Assembly: GCF_023698535.1 (NCBI RefSeq)
Contig: NZ_JALJCL010000009.1
Location: forward strand, 1 to 64,000
From: Halorientalis regularis
Lineage (GTDB): Archaea; Halobacteriota; Halobacteria; Halobacteriales; Haloarculaceae
DNA: 64,000 bases
Direction: 5' to 3'
The notes beneath the pieces were generated by a model. The model saw only the letters and a program-made list of their open reading frames with translations. It did not search any database and was not told where the DNA came from. Shown here in pieces: positions 37,201-44,705 of the stretch (positions are counted from its first letter, which is position 1; each line of letters starts with the position of its first letter). The position numbers and the translations under genes were made by a program.

Positions 37201-37283
37201 GAGCCCGGGTCGCGCCCGCGTGGTCGCCTGCGCGGCCCCTCTCTTTAGATGCCGCGCAGCGACCGCGAGCCGGGCGAGGGCTC
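37201..37283. repeat. 83-nt long hairpin before the VirD4/TraG-like gene
   Basis: The inner stem pairs 37222-37236 (GGTCGCCTGCGCGGC) with 37251-37264 (GCCGCGCAGCGACC), 14 bp with one bulge, around a 14-nt pyrimidine-rich loop. The outer stem pairs GAGCCC (37201-37206) with GGGCTC (37278-37283), with further GC pairs between. It is not followed by a T tract in either direction. Position suggests an origin of transfer, a recombination site or a regulatory RNA. Confidence 0.6.
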
Positions 37284-37348
37284 ACTGACCGACCCCAAAT
37301 CTGTTCAAATCCACAACACATAAATGTCAGCCAGAGAGGTAGTCTCGC

Positions 37349-40300
37349 ATGGATCCGGACGAGCTACCGGTGAAAAAAGACAGACAGCAACCGGACGCGA
37401 TCCAGGTTCGCCCCGCTGAAACCGCCCTCTCACCACGCGCCGCCAGCAACCAAGCCAAGCAGTTCCACGGCCTGAGCAAGGGCCGTCTCCCGGATGGGAT
37501 CACCCACAAACTCGCCCGGGCGCTCGACATGGGCGAGGCTCCGCCGTGGATCGAATGCCAGATCCGCTCCCGGGGAACCGACGCACTCGAATACTGCTTT
37601 AGCATCGAAGATGTCGACGACAGCGGGCTCGATGTACTCGAAACCAGCCTCCGGACGCTGTTTCCGGACGAGTACGAACTCAGGCGCACGTATCGGGAGA
37701 ATCTCGGTGTCACCCATCTGCCGCAGGACGCCGGTGACGATTGGTACGTCGCCGGCGTCGAGTACGTCGGGGAAGCCGACCGCCGCCGGGACTGGCAAAC
37801 CCGACTGGAACCGTTCGCGACGAGTGACCGGACCCACCAGCAGACACAGGACTACAACAGCCACCACACGGGTCAGAACGACCACGAACACAGCCCGCTC
37901 ACGACGATCATCGAGACGATGGCGAGGAGTTCCCTGCCAATGGTCTATCAGGTCCTCTTTCGCCCCCTCGACAACTGGCACCGGGCAGCCGACGGCCGGA
38001 TCGAAGCCATCGAAACCGGGACCGATACGCTCTGGGGCCAGCTCAGCAAGTTCCGCGAAGTCGACCTCGACCGAGTGGATCTCTCCCAGTCCGACCGGCA
38101 ACGCCGGGCCGATATCCAGACCCGGGCGTCGGCCCACTCCTTCGCCGTCAATGCCCGGGCAGCCGCCTTCGCCCCGGCCGACGGGTCCCACCGTGCCGAC
38201 CACGTCGCCACCCAGTTGCAGTCGGCCTTCAGTCACATCAGTGGCGAGTTCCACACCGTCACCGGTCGTGTCCGGACCGACGACGACGGGCATCTGGTCC
38301 CTGCCGGCCGGGAACTGCTCGGTGCCATCCACAAACGCGCGTTCTACGAACCGACCTACCAGCGCCCAGAGACGGCAGTGCCGCTCACGGCCAACGACAG
38401 CCGTGGGATCGTCGTCGACCACCAGGAACTCCCCCACTTCTTCGCGGTCGACGGTAACCAGCTCACGCCGGACGCGCGCCGTGCACTCGAAACGATCCCC
38501 GAAGACCAGACCTCGATTACGCTTCCGCCCAAATCGGTATTAGCCCAGTACCGCCAGCCCGGCCTCGCCATCGGTGCACCCCAAACCAACGACGGGACGA
38601 CGGCCGACCCGATCGCCCTGCCACCCAGGGTGCAGACCCGCAACGTGGCGTGGGTCGGACAGACCGGGACCGGAAAGTCGACGAGCCTCATCACCGCGGC
38701 CCTGGAAAACCACCAGGCGACTGACGGCCCGGAGATTGTCTTTGACCCGAAGGGTGGGCGGATGACCGACGAGTATCTCCGCTGTCACTACGCCAAATTC
38801 GGGGACCTGGAGGATGTCATCTACTTCGACTGTGCGGAGTGGCTGCCTGCCATCTCGTTTTTCGATGTCAAACCCGACCTCGAGGCTGGTGTCCCCCGCA
38901 ACGTCGCCGTCCAGGACCGGATCGGGCACTACCAGGAGATCCTCCGCCAGCTCATGGGTGCCGAGCAGTACGATAACGCCGTGGAGTCGACGGATATGAT
39001 AGAGGACATGCTCCGCGCCTTGTACGATCCGATCCACGGGCGCGATGTCGTCACGAACCGGGGCCTAAGACAGGCACTCGAACGGTTCCGGGGTCGCAAA
39101 TCGCCGCCCGCCGTCAGCAATCCCGACCTTCGAGACCGTCTCCAGGGCGCGATCGAAAACGACGACAAAGACATATTCAAGAAGGTCATGAGCGGCGCGG
39201 TGAATCGCGTGGATGAGGTGGCCACATCGCCCCATCTCAGCCGCGTGTTCAATCACCGACCGAGCGGCATCGAGGCCGACCAGCCAACCTTCGACTTCGC
39301 CGACTGGCTCGACGAGGACGTGATTATTCTCTTCGATACCGGACGGCTCCAGTCCGAGGCCAAGCGCGGCCTGACGCTCGTCTTGCTGTCGAATCTCTGG
39401 TCTGCGCTTCGGCGGCGTCGTCGCCGGAACGTCGACGTCACCCTCCCGCTCGTCAATGTGTATCTGGAGGAGGCCGCCGACGTTGCAAACGGGGATTTGC
39501 TCGCCGAACTGCTCGCCCAGAGCCGCTCGTTTGGCTGTGCGCTGGTCCTGGCGATGCAATTCCCCGGTCAGCTCGAAGCTACTGATTCGGAACTGTATCA
39601 GGAACTGTTGAACAACGTCGGCACGTACGTCACCGGCAAGATCGGTGTCGATCACGATCTCGCACATCGCTACGCCACCGAAGCGATGGGGCGGGAGTCG
39701 ATAGCGAACCGCCTGCGCGGACTCTCGGCCGGTCAGTGGCTCGTCGATCTTCCCGGTGTATTTCAGGGTCGCAATCCACGGCCACTGATGGCCGAGTCAC
39801 TCCCCCTTCCGGAAGGCCATCCCGACCGTTCGGATGGTGGACCGGACCCTGAATTCACTGCGGCACACGACGACCTGCTCGAATGGACGAAACGGGACTT
39901 CGGCCTGTCGGTCGATGCGACTGCCACGGAGTCAGCCGAGGGATCGACGGCGGGGGACGTTGGTGATCCGTGGCAATCAGAGGATGGACCAATCGGTGCC
40001 GAAGTCGACCGCGAGCGAGCGGGCGGTCCGGCCGGTGAGACAGCTCCCGAGGAGCAGGGCGAGATGCCACCGATCCTCGCTACCACCAGCCGGATGCCCT
40101 CGTTTCTCAGGTACACCGCCGACAGTGACGCCCTGGAGTGTACGACCTGTAACAGCCGATTCGATTCCACAGCCGACGGGCTGCGGACGGCGATCCAGTG
40201 CTGTCACGATCTCGACAGCGTGGATCTGGACGACGTGCCCATCTGTAGCTGCAACGTGACGCTGAGTCCCGAGGAGGTCCAGGCCAGCAAGTGGTCACGG

Positions 40301-41092
40301 CGACAGCTCACGTTTCTACAGGCAGTCCACAACGCCCAGCAGCGGCGGTACGATCGGATCGAATACGACATCGTCCACGACAGTATGGTCCGGCTGAAAG
40401 AAGACGTCGGGATCGACCAGGAGGAAATCGACGACCTCCTCGATGCCGGGTTACTCCGCCACGACGGCGACCATCCCCAACGGTACTACACAGTGACGCC
40501 AGCGGGCCGTGACGCGATCGGCGAGGAGTTCCAGGCGGGCGTCGATTTCGGCCACGGGAAAGGCGACCTCGACGAGTCCAGCCAACACGTCGCGATGATC
40601 GAGGTGAGTGCCCGGTGGCTCCGACAGGAGCGCGTCGCCGACCCCGACTGTCCCGATGTCGAGGTCGTCACCTACTACGAAGTCCGCGAAGGGAGTGCCG
40701 ACGCTGCCGCGTTCATGGGTGGTGATGATGACACGACCGTCGAGAATCTCGAACAGCGTCGACTGGACTGTGTGACTCTCGACGAGACCGGTGACGTCGT
40801 CGTGGCTGTCGAGGCCGAGCGGATCAACCACGATGTCACCCGTGCTGTTCCGGAGGACTACGACAAGATGGCTGCCTGTGATCCCGAGGAGGCCATCTGG
40901 GTTGTTCTGAGCCAGGCCGATGGACACGACATTCTCGAAGCACTCAACGACCCACCGGAGGGAGAGCCCCGCGTCGGGAAGACGTACAGCTCGACCACGC
41001 CACCACAGCAGTTCCGGATCGACCAACCCGGACTCACCGCGATCTATCCGATGACCTGGCTCCAGCGACAGGTGCAAGACGATTCCCGATAG
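37349..41092 (+). CDS. VirD4/TraG-like conjugation ATPase (HerA/FtsK superfamily) with zinc and winged-helix tail
   Basis: This 1247-residue ATPase probably pumps or couples DNA for transfer. An N-terminal region of about 430 residues has no motif I know. Walker A (VAWVGQTGTGKST) is near residues 434-446, followed by EIVFDPKGGRMTDEYL. Walker B (VNVYLEEAADV) is near 702-712 and the sensor-like QSRSFGCALVLAMQFP near 730. The C-terminal part has Cys pairs (CTTC, CCHD, CSC; about 930-970) that could bind zinc, a winged-helix segment near 990-1060 and an acidic end domain. The family resembles archaeal T4SS coupling ATPases on plasmids and integrated elements. It follows a long hairpin and precedes MazEF. 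No relaxase or VirB4 gene is in view. Confidence 0.82.
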   Translation: MDPDELPVKKDRQQPDAIQVRPAETALSPRAASNQAKQFHGLSKGRLPDGITHKLARALDMGEAPPWIECQIRSRGTDALEYCFSIEDVDDSGLDVLETSLRTLFPDEYELRRTYRENLGVTHLPQDAGDDWYVAGVEYVGEADRRRDWQTRLEPFATSDRTHQQTQDYNSHHTGQNDHEHSPLTTIIETMARSSLPMVYQVLFRPLDNWHRAADGRIEAIETGTDTLWGQLSKFREVDLDRVDLSQSDRQRRADIQTRASAHSFAVNARAAAFAPADGSHRADHVATQLQSAFSHISGEFHTVTGRVRTDDDGHLVPAGRELLGAIHKRAFYEPTYQRPETAVPLTANDSRGIVVDHQELPHFFAVDGNQLTPDARRALETIPEDQTSITLPPKSVLAQYRQPGLAIGAPQTNDGTTADPIALPPRVQTRNVAWVGQTGTGKSTSLITAALENHQATDGPEIVFDPKGGRMTDEYLRCHYAKFGDLEDVIYFDCAEWLPAISFFDVKPDLEAGVPRNVAVQDRIGHYQEILRQLMGAEQYDNAVESTDMIEDMLRALYDPIHGRDVVTNRGLRQALERFRGRKSPPAVSNPDLRDRLQGAIENDDKDIFKKVMSGAVNRVDEVATSPHLSRVFNHRPSGIEADQPTFDFADWLDEDVIILFDTGRLQSEAKRGLTLVLLSNLWSALRRRRRRNVDVTLPLVNVYLEEAADVANGDLLAELLAQSRSFGCALVLAMQFPGQLEATDSELYQELLNNVGTYVTGKIGVDHDLAHRYATEAMGRESIANRLRGLSAGQWLVDLPGVFQGRNPRPLMAESLPLPEGHPDRSDGGPDPEFTAAHDDLLEWTKRDFGLSVDATATESAEGSTAGDVGDPWQSEDGPIGAEVDRERAGGPAGETAPEEQGEMPPILATTSRMPSFLRYTADSDALECTTCNSRFDSTADGLRTAIQCCHDLDSVDLDDVPICSCNVTLSPEEVQASKWSRRQLTFLQAVHNAQQRRYDRIEYDIVHDSMVRLKEDVGIDQEEIDDLLDAGLLRHDGDHPQRYYTVTPAGRDAIGEEFQAGVDFGHGKGDLDESSQHVAMIEVSARWLRQERVADPDCPDVEVVTYYEVREGSADAAAFMGGDDDTTVENLEQRRLDCVTLDETGDVVVAVEAERINHDVTRAVPEDYDKMAACDPEEAIWVVLSQADGHDILEALNDPPEGEPRVGKTYSSTTPPQQFRIDQPGLTAIYPMTWLQRQVQDDSR

Positions 41093-41231
41093 AGCCTGAT
41101 GCTGGATTCAGAGGATCAAGTCAGCAGTGGTTCCATCGTCATCTTTGGGAAAAGCAGACGAAGAGTGATTTCAGGATTTTCACCCGACACCTGTGGTGTT
41201 GCCGCTCAGCAGATCGTGTGACAGTAGTAAT

Positions 41232-41582
41232 TCACAGACCGAGACTGTTTTTGATCGCAGCATCGATCTTCGCCATTCGCGTCGCCGGCACCGACCCGAT
41301 ATTCTTCGTGACACGGTTGCTAATATCGACAACACAGATCTGACTGAGATCGGCCACCGAATCGTGGTTGAGAGTAGTGTTCGAGGCAAGGACTTCCACC
41401 TCGAACGGGTAGATGTCAGTGGGATCGTACTGCTTCGTGAGGGGGGCGACGATCGTCGTTGGGGAGTACTGGTTGCCAACGTCGTTTTGAATAACGACAC
41501 AGGGCCGATTCGAACCCTGTTGCTCACTCCCCTTTGTTGGATTCAATTCGACAGTGACGATGTCTCCGCGACGCACCTTCAC
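41232..41582 (-). CDS. mazF: MazF/PemK-type toxin (mRNA interferase)
   Basis: The 116-residue protein starts KVRRGDIVTVELNPTKGSEQ, the family's conserved first strand. RPCVVIQND follows, then the loop YSPTTIVAPLT and the C-terminal helix RMAKIDAAI. MazF enzymes cut mRNA at short sites and are held inactive by MazE. The gene lies 3 bp after the AbrB-type antitoxin gene at 41586-41855 in the same direction, the usual order. It probably stabilises the neighbouring conjugation-type module (inference). Confidence 0.9.
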   Translation of the reverse strand: MKVRRGDIVTVELNPTKGSEQQGSNRPCVVIQNDVGNQYSPTTIVAPLTKQYDPTDIYPFEVEVLASNTTLNHDSVADLSQICVVDISNRVTKNIGSVPATRMAKIDAAIKNSLGL

Positions 41583-41585
41583 AGG

Positions 41586-41855
41586 TCACTCGCCCCACTC
41601 CGGAGCATCCCCCAGTCGCTCGGTTGCTTCTGCTGACGTTCCGTCCATCTCTTCGACCAGCTGCCGAGACCGGTCTGCTCGTTTCTTGTATCCTTCCGCT
41701 AAGCGCTCTTCGTCCGTCGGTGGCTTGATCACGATCTCGTCGTTAACCTCGACGAACCTGATCTCGTCGCCACCTTCGATCCCGCGGCGGTCGCGGAGTT
41801 CTTTCGGGATGGTGACTTGCCCCCGCTCACCGACTTTCCGGGTATGTTCTGCCAT
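41586..41855 (-). CDS. mazE: AbrB/MazE-type antitoxin
   Basis: The 89-residue protein starts with the SpoVT/AbrB swapped-hairpin DNA-binding fold (RKVGERGQVTIPKELRDRRG, then DEIRFVEVNDEIVI). It ends in a flexible acidic helix (SRQLVEEMDGTSAEATERLG) that should wrap the toxin. It would bind its own promoter upstream of 41855 and neutralise the MazF encoded 3 bp downstream. Both genes look intact. Confidence 0.88.
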   Translation of the reverse strand: MAEHTRKVGERGQVTIPKELRDRRGIEGGDEIRFVEVNDEIVIKPPTDEERLAEGYKKRADRSRQLVEEMDGTSAEATERLGDAPEWGE

Positions 41856-42602
41856 ACGAGTTCATACTTTTTTCATACTGTTAGTGTTGTCGGTGCCTGC
41901 CGACTTGGAGAACCAGTCACGTCCAAGATACGCGCCTTGTATCCAGCGTGGATTGATTTCCCTCAGAATCATAACCAGCAAGACCAGCCTCCCGCTGCCA
42001 AGAGCACCGCTTAGCCCCCTGCGCCGCTCAGGGAGTGTCCATAATCGGGTCGCAGGCCCGCAAGATAAAATAACAATACCCTATGAAATGGGTGACCCCC
42101 CGACAGACGAGACCACGACTGGCCCCACGTTGCTAAAGCAAGTAGAGCGGTCAGAGCACGACCGAATCCGAACCGTGGGGTGCCGATATATCGACAGTCA
42201 TACCAGAGTCATAATCGGACTAAACCACCATACGTGGGCCGATTATGAAAATCTGGCTTGCCAAAATACTCCAATCACTCGTTATGAAAATCTGTCGCCG
42301 GAGCCACATACGGGTATACAAGGCCGCTACCGGCCGAATCGGCCCATTGATTCGACAGTCCGCCCAGTCCTAGTTCGTTTTCCAGTTCTCATTCTCTTAT
42401 CTTGCGGGCTGTGGGGCCTGTTTATGAGTCTCAACGATGGTCCTAACTGCCCCAAAATCGCCTATACTCGTCACTCAGTAGCTGAAACCGGTTATGAACC
42501 GGTGCCGGTAGCGGAGTTTTATCGCCAGTATAGGGCGTACATCTGCAACGCCAACCTGCTGAATCACGTCTGATTAAGGAACGACGTGAGAGACACAAGC
42601 GT
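41856..42602. other. Gene-free stretch rich in palindromes and short repeats
   Basis: It holds ACCGGTTATGAACCGGT (perfect, near 42487-42503) and CATAATCGG...CCGATTATG (about 42209-42248). A longer pair, CGCCTATACT (about 42460) with AGTATAGGGCG (about 42528), has one bulge. The string TTATGAAAATCTG occurs twice near 42244 and 42280. The frames crossing it look non-coding. It sits at the border between the conjugation-type module and core genes, so an integration site, replication origin or operator array are all possible. Confidence 0.45.
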
Positions 42603-43169
42603 ATGCCCCAGTCCTGGGACGAATTTCGCGACGACATCGCGTCCGGTGATGCAGAGCGTGTCAACCCCGTCATCGAGGAGATTAGTGCGTGGGACATCGA
42701 CGAGCGCGTTCGATCGTTCGAGGACTTGTTCGACGGTCTGACGACGCTGTACGGGGCGAGTGAAGACGGCTACGTGCGACAGTCCTGTGTCCGCGTCGCG
42801 TCCGAACTCGCGCCCGGACTCGCGGCCGCGGTCAACCTGCAAGACGAGCAGACAGCGAGCCCGGATCGAGAGACCGTCGTGGACCAGACGGATGCGCTGT
42901 GTGGGTTCTTTCTCGAAGCGGTGACCGACGAGGACGGCCGGGTCCGACAGTCGGCCAAGCAGGGACTGCAGGACGTCTTCCGGACCTACGACACACTCGA
43001 CGAGCGCGACACGATCGAAGCGGTTCGGGCAGAGCTGGACGAGATGGCCACACGATACGACGGCAAACGGCGGGAGCATCTCGAAGAAGCCAGGCGGACC
43101 GCAAACGCCAGCCTCGACTCGCCCCTCACGCGGATGGTTCAGGATGTTGCCGAACAACTCGACAAGTGA
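42603..43169 (+). CDS. HEAT-repeat-like helical protein of unknown function
   Basis: The 188-residue, strongly acidic protein is all-helical. Repeats of the form EDGYVRQSCVRVASELAPGL and EDGRVRQSAKQGLQDVF about 70 residues apart look like HEAT units. The C-terminus (REHLEEARRTANASL) is a single helix. HEAT proteins act as scaffolds. It has its own start after the palindrome-rich region. The next gene lies about 200 bp on, behind a separate TATA box. I know no characterised relative. Confidence 0.7.
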   Translation: MPQSWDEFRDDIASGDAERVNPVIEEISAWDIDERVRSFEDLFDGLTTLYGASEDGYVRQSCVRVASELAPGLAAAVNLQDEQTASPDRETVVDQTDALCGFFLEAVTDEDGRVRQSAKQGLQDVFRTYDTLDERDTIEAVRAELDEMATRYDGKRREHLEEARRTANASLDSPLTRMVQDVAEQLDK

Positions 43170-43236
43170 ACCGGCAGCAGTGTCCCACGGGAGTACAGTT
43201 CCCCTCGTGAGCGAGGACCGCACCGGCAGAAAGCAC

Positions 43237-43242
43237 TTATAA
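43237..43242 (+). promoter_or_regulatory. TATA box of the RNA-ligase operon
   Basis: TTATAA stands out in a GC-rich context. Transcription should begin about 25 bases on, near 43264-43268, which leaves a leader of about 100 nt before the first start codon at 43365. Confidence 0.6.
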
Positions 43243-43263
43243 CCGTGACGGAAATCCGAAGAC

Positions 43264-43364
43264 ATGTCTCGGCCGCTGGTCGGACACCCACGCGTCCGGT
43301 GAGCGGTTCGCGCGACCGCCTTCCCGGGCCGTAGCGGGCTGCGTCTCCGGACGCGTGGATCACT
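43264..43364 (+). ncRNA. Candidate structured leader RNA (three-way junction) of the RNA-ligase operon
   Basis: A perfect 12-bp stem pairs CCACGCGTCCGG (43288-43299) with CCGGACGCGTGG (43347-43358). It encloses two small hairpins, GCGGT/ACCGC (43303-43319) and CCCG/CGGG (43323-43338). The long stem ends 6 nt before the ATG at 43365, so it should affect ribosome access. It could be a regulatory leader, a separately processed RNA, or a substrate of the ligase encoded downstream. The fold is seen by eye; no known RNA family is recognised. Confidence 0.5.
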
Positions 43365-43604
43365 ATGAACGAGGAAGATCGCCTTCGACGGGAGTTGCGC
43401 GCAGCGCGCGAGGAACTGGTCCGCAAGCAGTCCCGCAGCGCTGGCCCGGACGAATCCGAGAGCCGGCTGCCGCTGATGCCCGATCGGGACGAGCAGTTCC
43501 TCCGGCTGGCGTTGATGTCCGTCGACGAACTCGAAACGCACGTCGAACGACTGGAGCGAGACCGCGAGGACCTGCAGAGCGGTCTCGACCACCCGGAGGA
43601 GTAG
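43365..43604 (+). CDS. Short coiled-coil protein encoded with an RNA ligase
   Basis: The 79-residue protein begins with a charged helix (MNEEDRLRRELRAAREELVR) and ends in a second one (VDELETHVERLERDREDLQS), joined by a Pro-rich turn (SRLPLMPDRDE). Heptad spacing in both suggests a coiled coil. ATG 43365 follows the structured leader by 6 nt. The ligase start codon lies one base after its stop, so the two are translated together. It may be a partner or dimerisation factor of the ligase; this is inferred from gene order only. Confidence 0.7.
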   Translation: MNEEDRLRRELRAAREELVRKQSRSAGPDESESRLPLMPDRDEQFLRLALMSVDELETHVERLERDREDLQSGLDHPEE

Positions 43605-43605
43605 C

Positions 43606-44469
43606 ATGAAACAGTTCCCGTCGATCCCACGAGTCGCGAACGCCCCGGACGGCCTCTTCGACAGCGGTCACCTCTGGCTGCTCGAAAAGGTCGACGGGGC
43701 GAATTTCCGGTTTCAGCTCCGCCAGTCCGGCCAGTTGCGGTTCGGCGATCGGAGTCGCGTCTACGAGACGCCGGACGACGTTCCCGACCCGTACCAGCAC
43801 GCCGTTCGGCACGTCCGGGCGGAACTGGACCGACACGCGCTCCGGGAAGCAGTCGACGAGGTCGAAACGGTCGTGTTCTTCGGCGAAGCGATGCATCAGC
43901 ACGCGATCGACTACGACTGGGAGTGGGCGCCGTCGTTTCTCGGCTTCGATGTCTGGTCGGCAACCGACGAGCAGTTCCTCCCACCGGACACGGTCGAACA
44001 GATCTTCGAGCGCCTGGGGCTCCAGCCGGTGAACGCCGTCGAGCGCGAACGCAACGCGCGGGATTTCGACCCCGAATCGTACACCGTCCCGCAATCGGCG
44101 TGGTACGACGGTCCTGCGGAGGGTGTCGTCGTCCGGAACAAGCAGGGCCAACGCGCGAAACTCGTCCACCCGAACTTCCGGGAGGTCGACGACACGGTTC
44201 CCGTCGACGGGTCGGCGTCGGAACTGGCAGAGAAGTACGCGACTCGACGCCGGTTCGAGAAACTCGCGGCCAAGTTCGAGGACCGAGAGCAGACGGTGAC
44301 GTTCCAGCCCTTCTACGAGCAGGTCCTCGAGGACATCGTTCGGGAGGAGCACAGACGGCTCTACCACGGCGAGCAGTCCGTGGATACGAGCGAGCTCCGC
44401 TCCGAGGTGGCCGCGCGGACGCGAGCCTTCCTCAACGACAGGCGCGACCAGGGAGAGACCGACTCATAA
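43606..44469 (+). CDS. ATP-dependent RNA ligase, Rnl2-like
   Basis: The 287-residue protein has the nucleotidyltransferase motifs of the T4 Rnl2 branch. Motif I is EKVDGAN with Lys28 as the AMP acceptor, and Arg lies nearby. Motif III is VVFFGEAM, motif IV EGVVVRN and motif V RAKLVHPNF. The C-terminal 90 residues form a small helical domain. Such enzymes seal nicked or broken RNA. It is shorter than the archaeal Rnl3 type (about 380 residues), so it is a different class. It follows a coiled-coil protein and a structured leader. Substrate is unknown; repair of tRNA or of the leader itself are possibilities. Confidence 0.85.
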   Translation: MKQFPSIPRVANAPDGLFDSGHLWLLEKVDGANFRFQLRQSGQLRFGDRSRVYETPDDVPDPYQHAVRHVRAELDRHALREAVDEVETVVFFGEAMHQHAIDYDWEWAPSFLGFDVWSATDEQFLPPDTVEQIFERLGLQPVNAVERERNARDFDPESYTVPQSAWYDGPAEGVVVRNKQGQRAKLVHPNFREVDDTVPVDGSASELAEKYATRRRFEKLAAKFEDREQTVTFQPFYEQVLEDIVREEHRRLYHGEQSVDTSELRSEVAARTRAFLNDRRDQGETDS

Positions 44470-44493
44470 AAGCAGCGGCAGTATCGGACCGCA

Positions 44494-44685
44494 CTCTTCT
44501 CACGCAGCGGGTTCACACCCCCGGTCGACGCAGTCGCAAGCGAACGCGACGATCTGGGGCTGTTCACGGTCGAAGATGTCGTCGAAGCCCTGCGGAGCAA
44601 GTCCGACGCGAGCAACCATCAGGCAGTCGAGACGGCACTCACCGCCGCCTGCGGTTTTACATGTAAATCTCGGGTTCTATGGTAG
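44494..44685 (+). pseudogene. C-terminal remnant of a DUF234-type ATPase
   Basis: The frame reads LFSRSGFTPPVDAVASERDD, LGLFTVEDVVEALRS and a degenerate end stopping at 44685. The string Phe-Ser-Arg-Ser-Gly-Phe, then a helix and Asp-Asp-Leu-x-Leu-hydrophobic, is the end of archaeal AAA ATPase/DUF234 proteins, whose C-terminal domain resembles restriction nucleases. The rest of the gene is absent. The assignment rests on one motif. Confidence 0.45.
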
Positions 44686-44705
44686 TAGCCCCCGGACCGT
44701 CCGTC

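Noticed and set aside
37300-37320. TTCAAATCC resembling a tRNA T-loop or attachment core
   Set aside because: No T-stem, acceptor or anticodon arm can be folded around it, and no second copy was found nearby.
37430-38437. Minus-strand frame of 335 codons inside the ATPase gene
   Set aside because: It is antisense to the N-terminal part of the VirD4/TraG-like gene, with no motif or ribosome-binding site.
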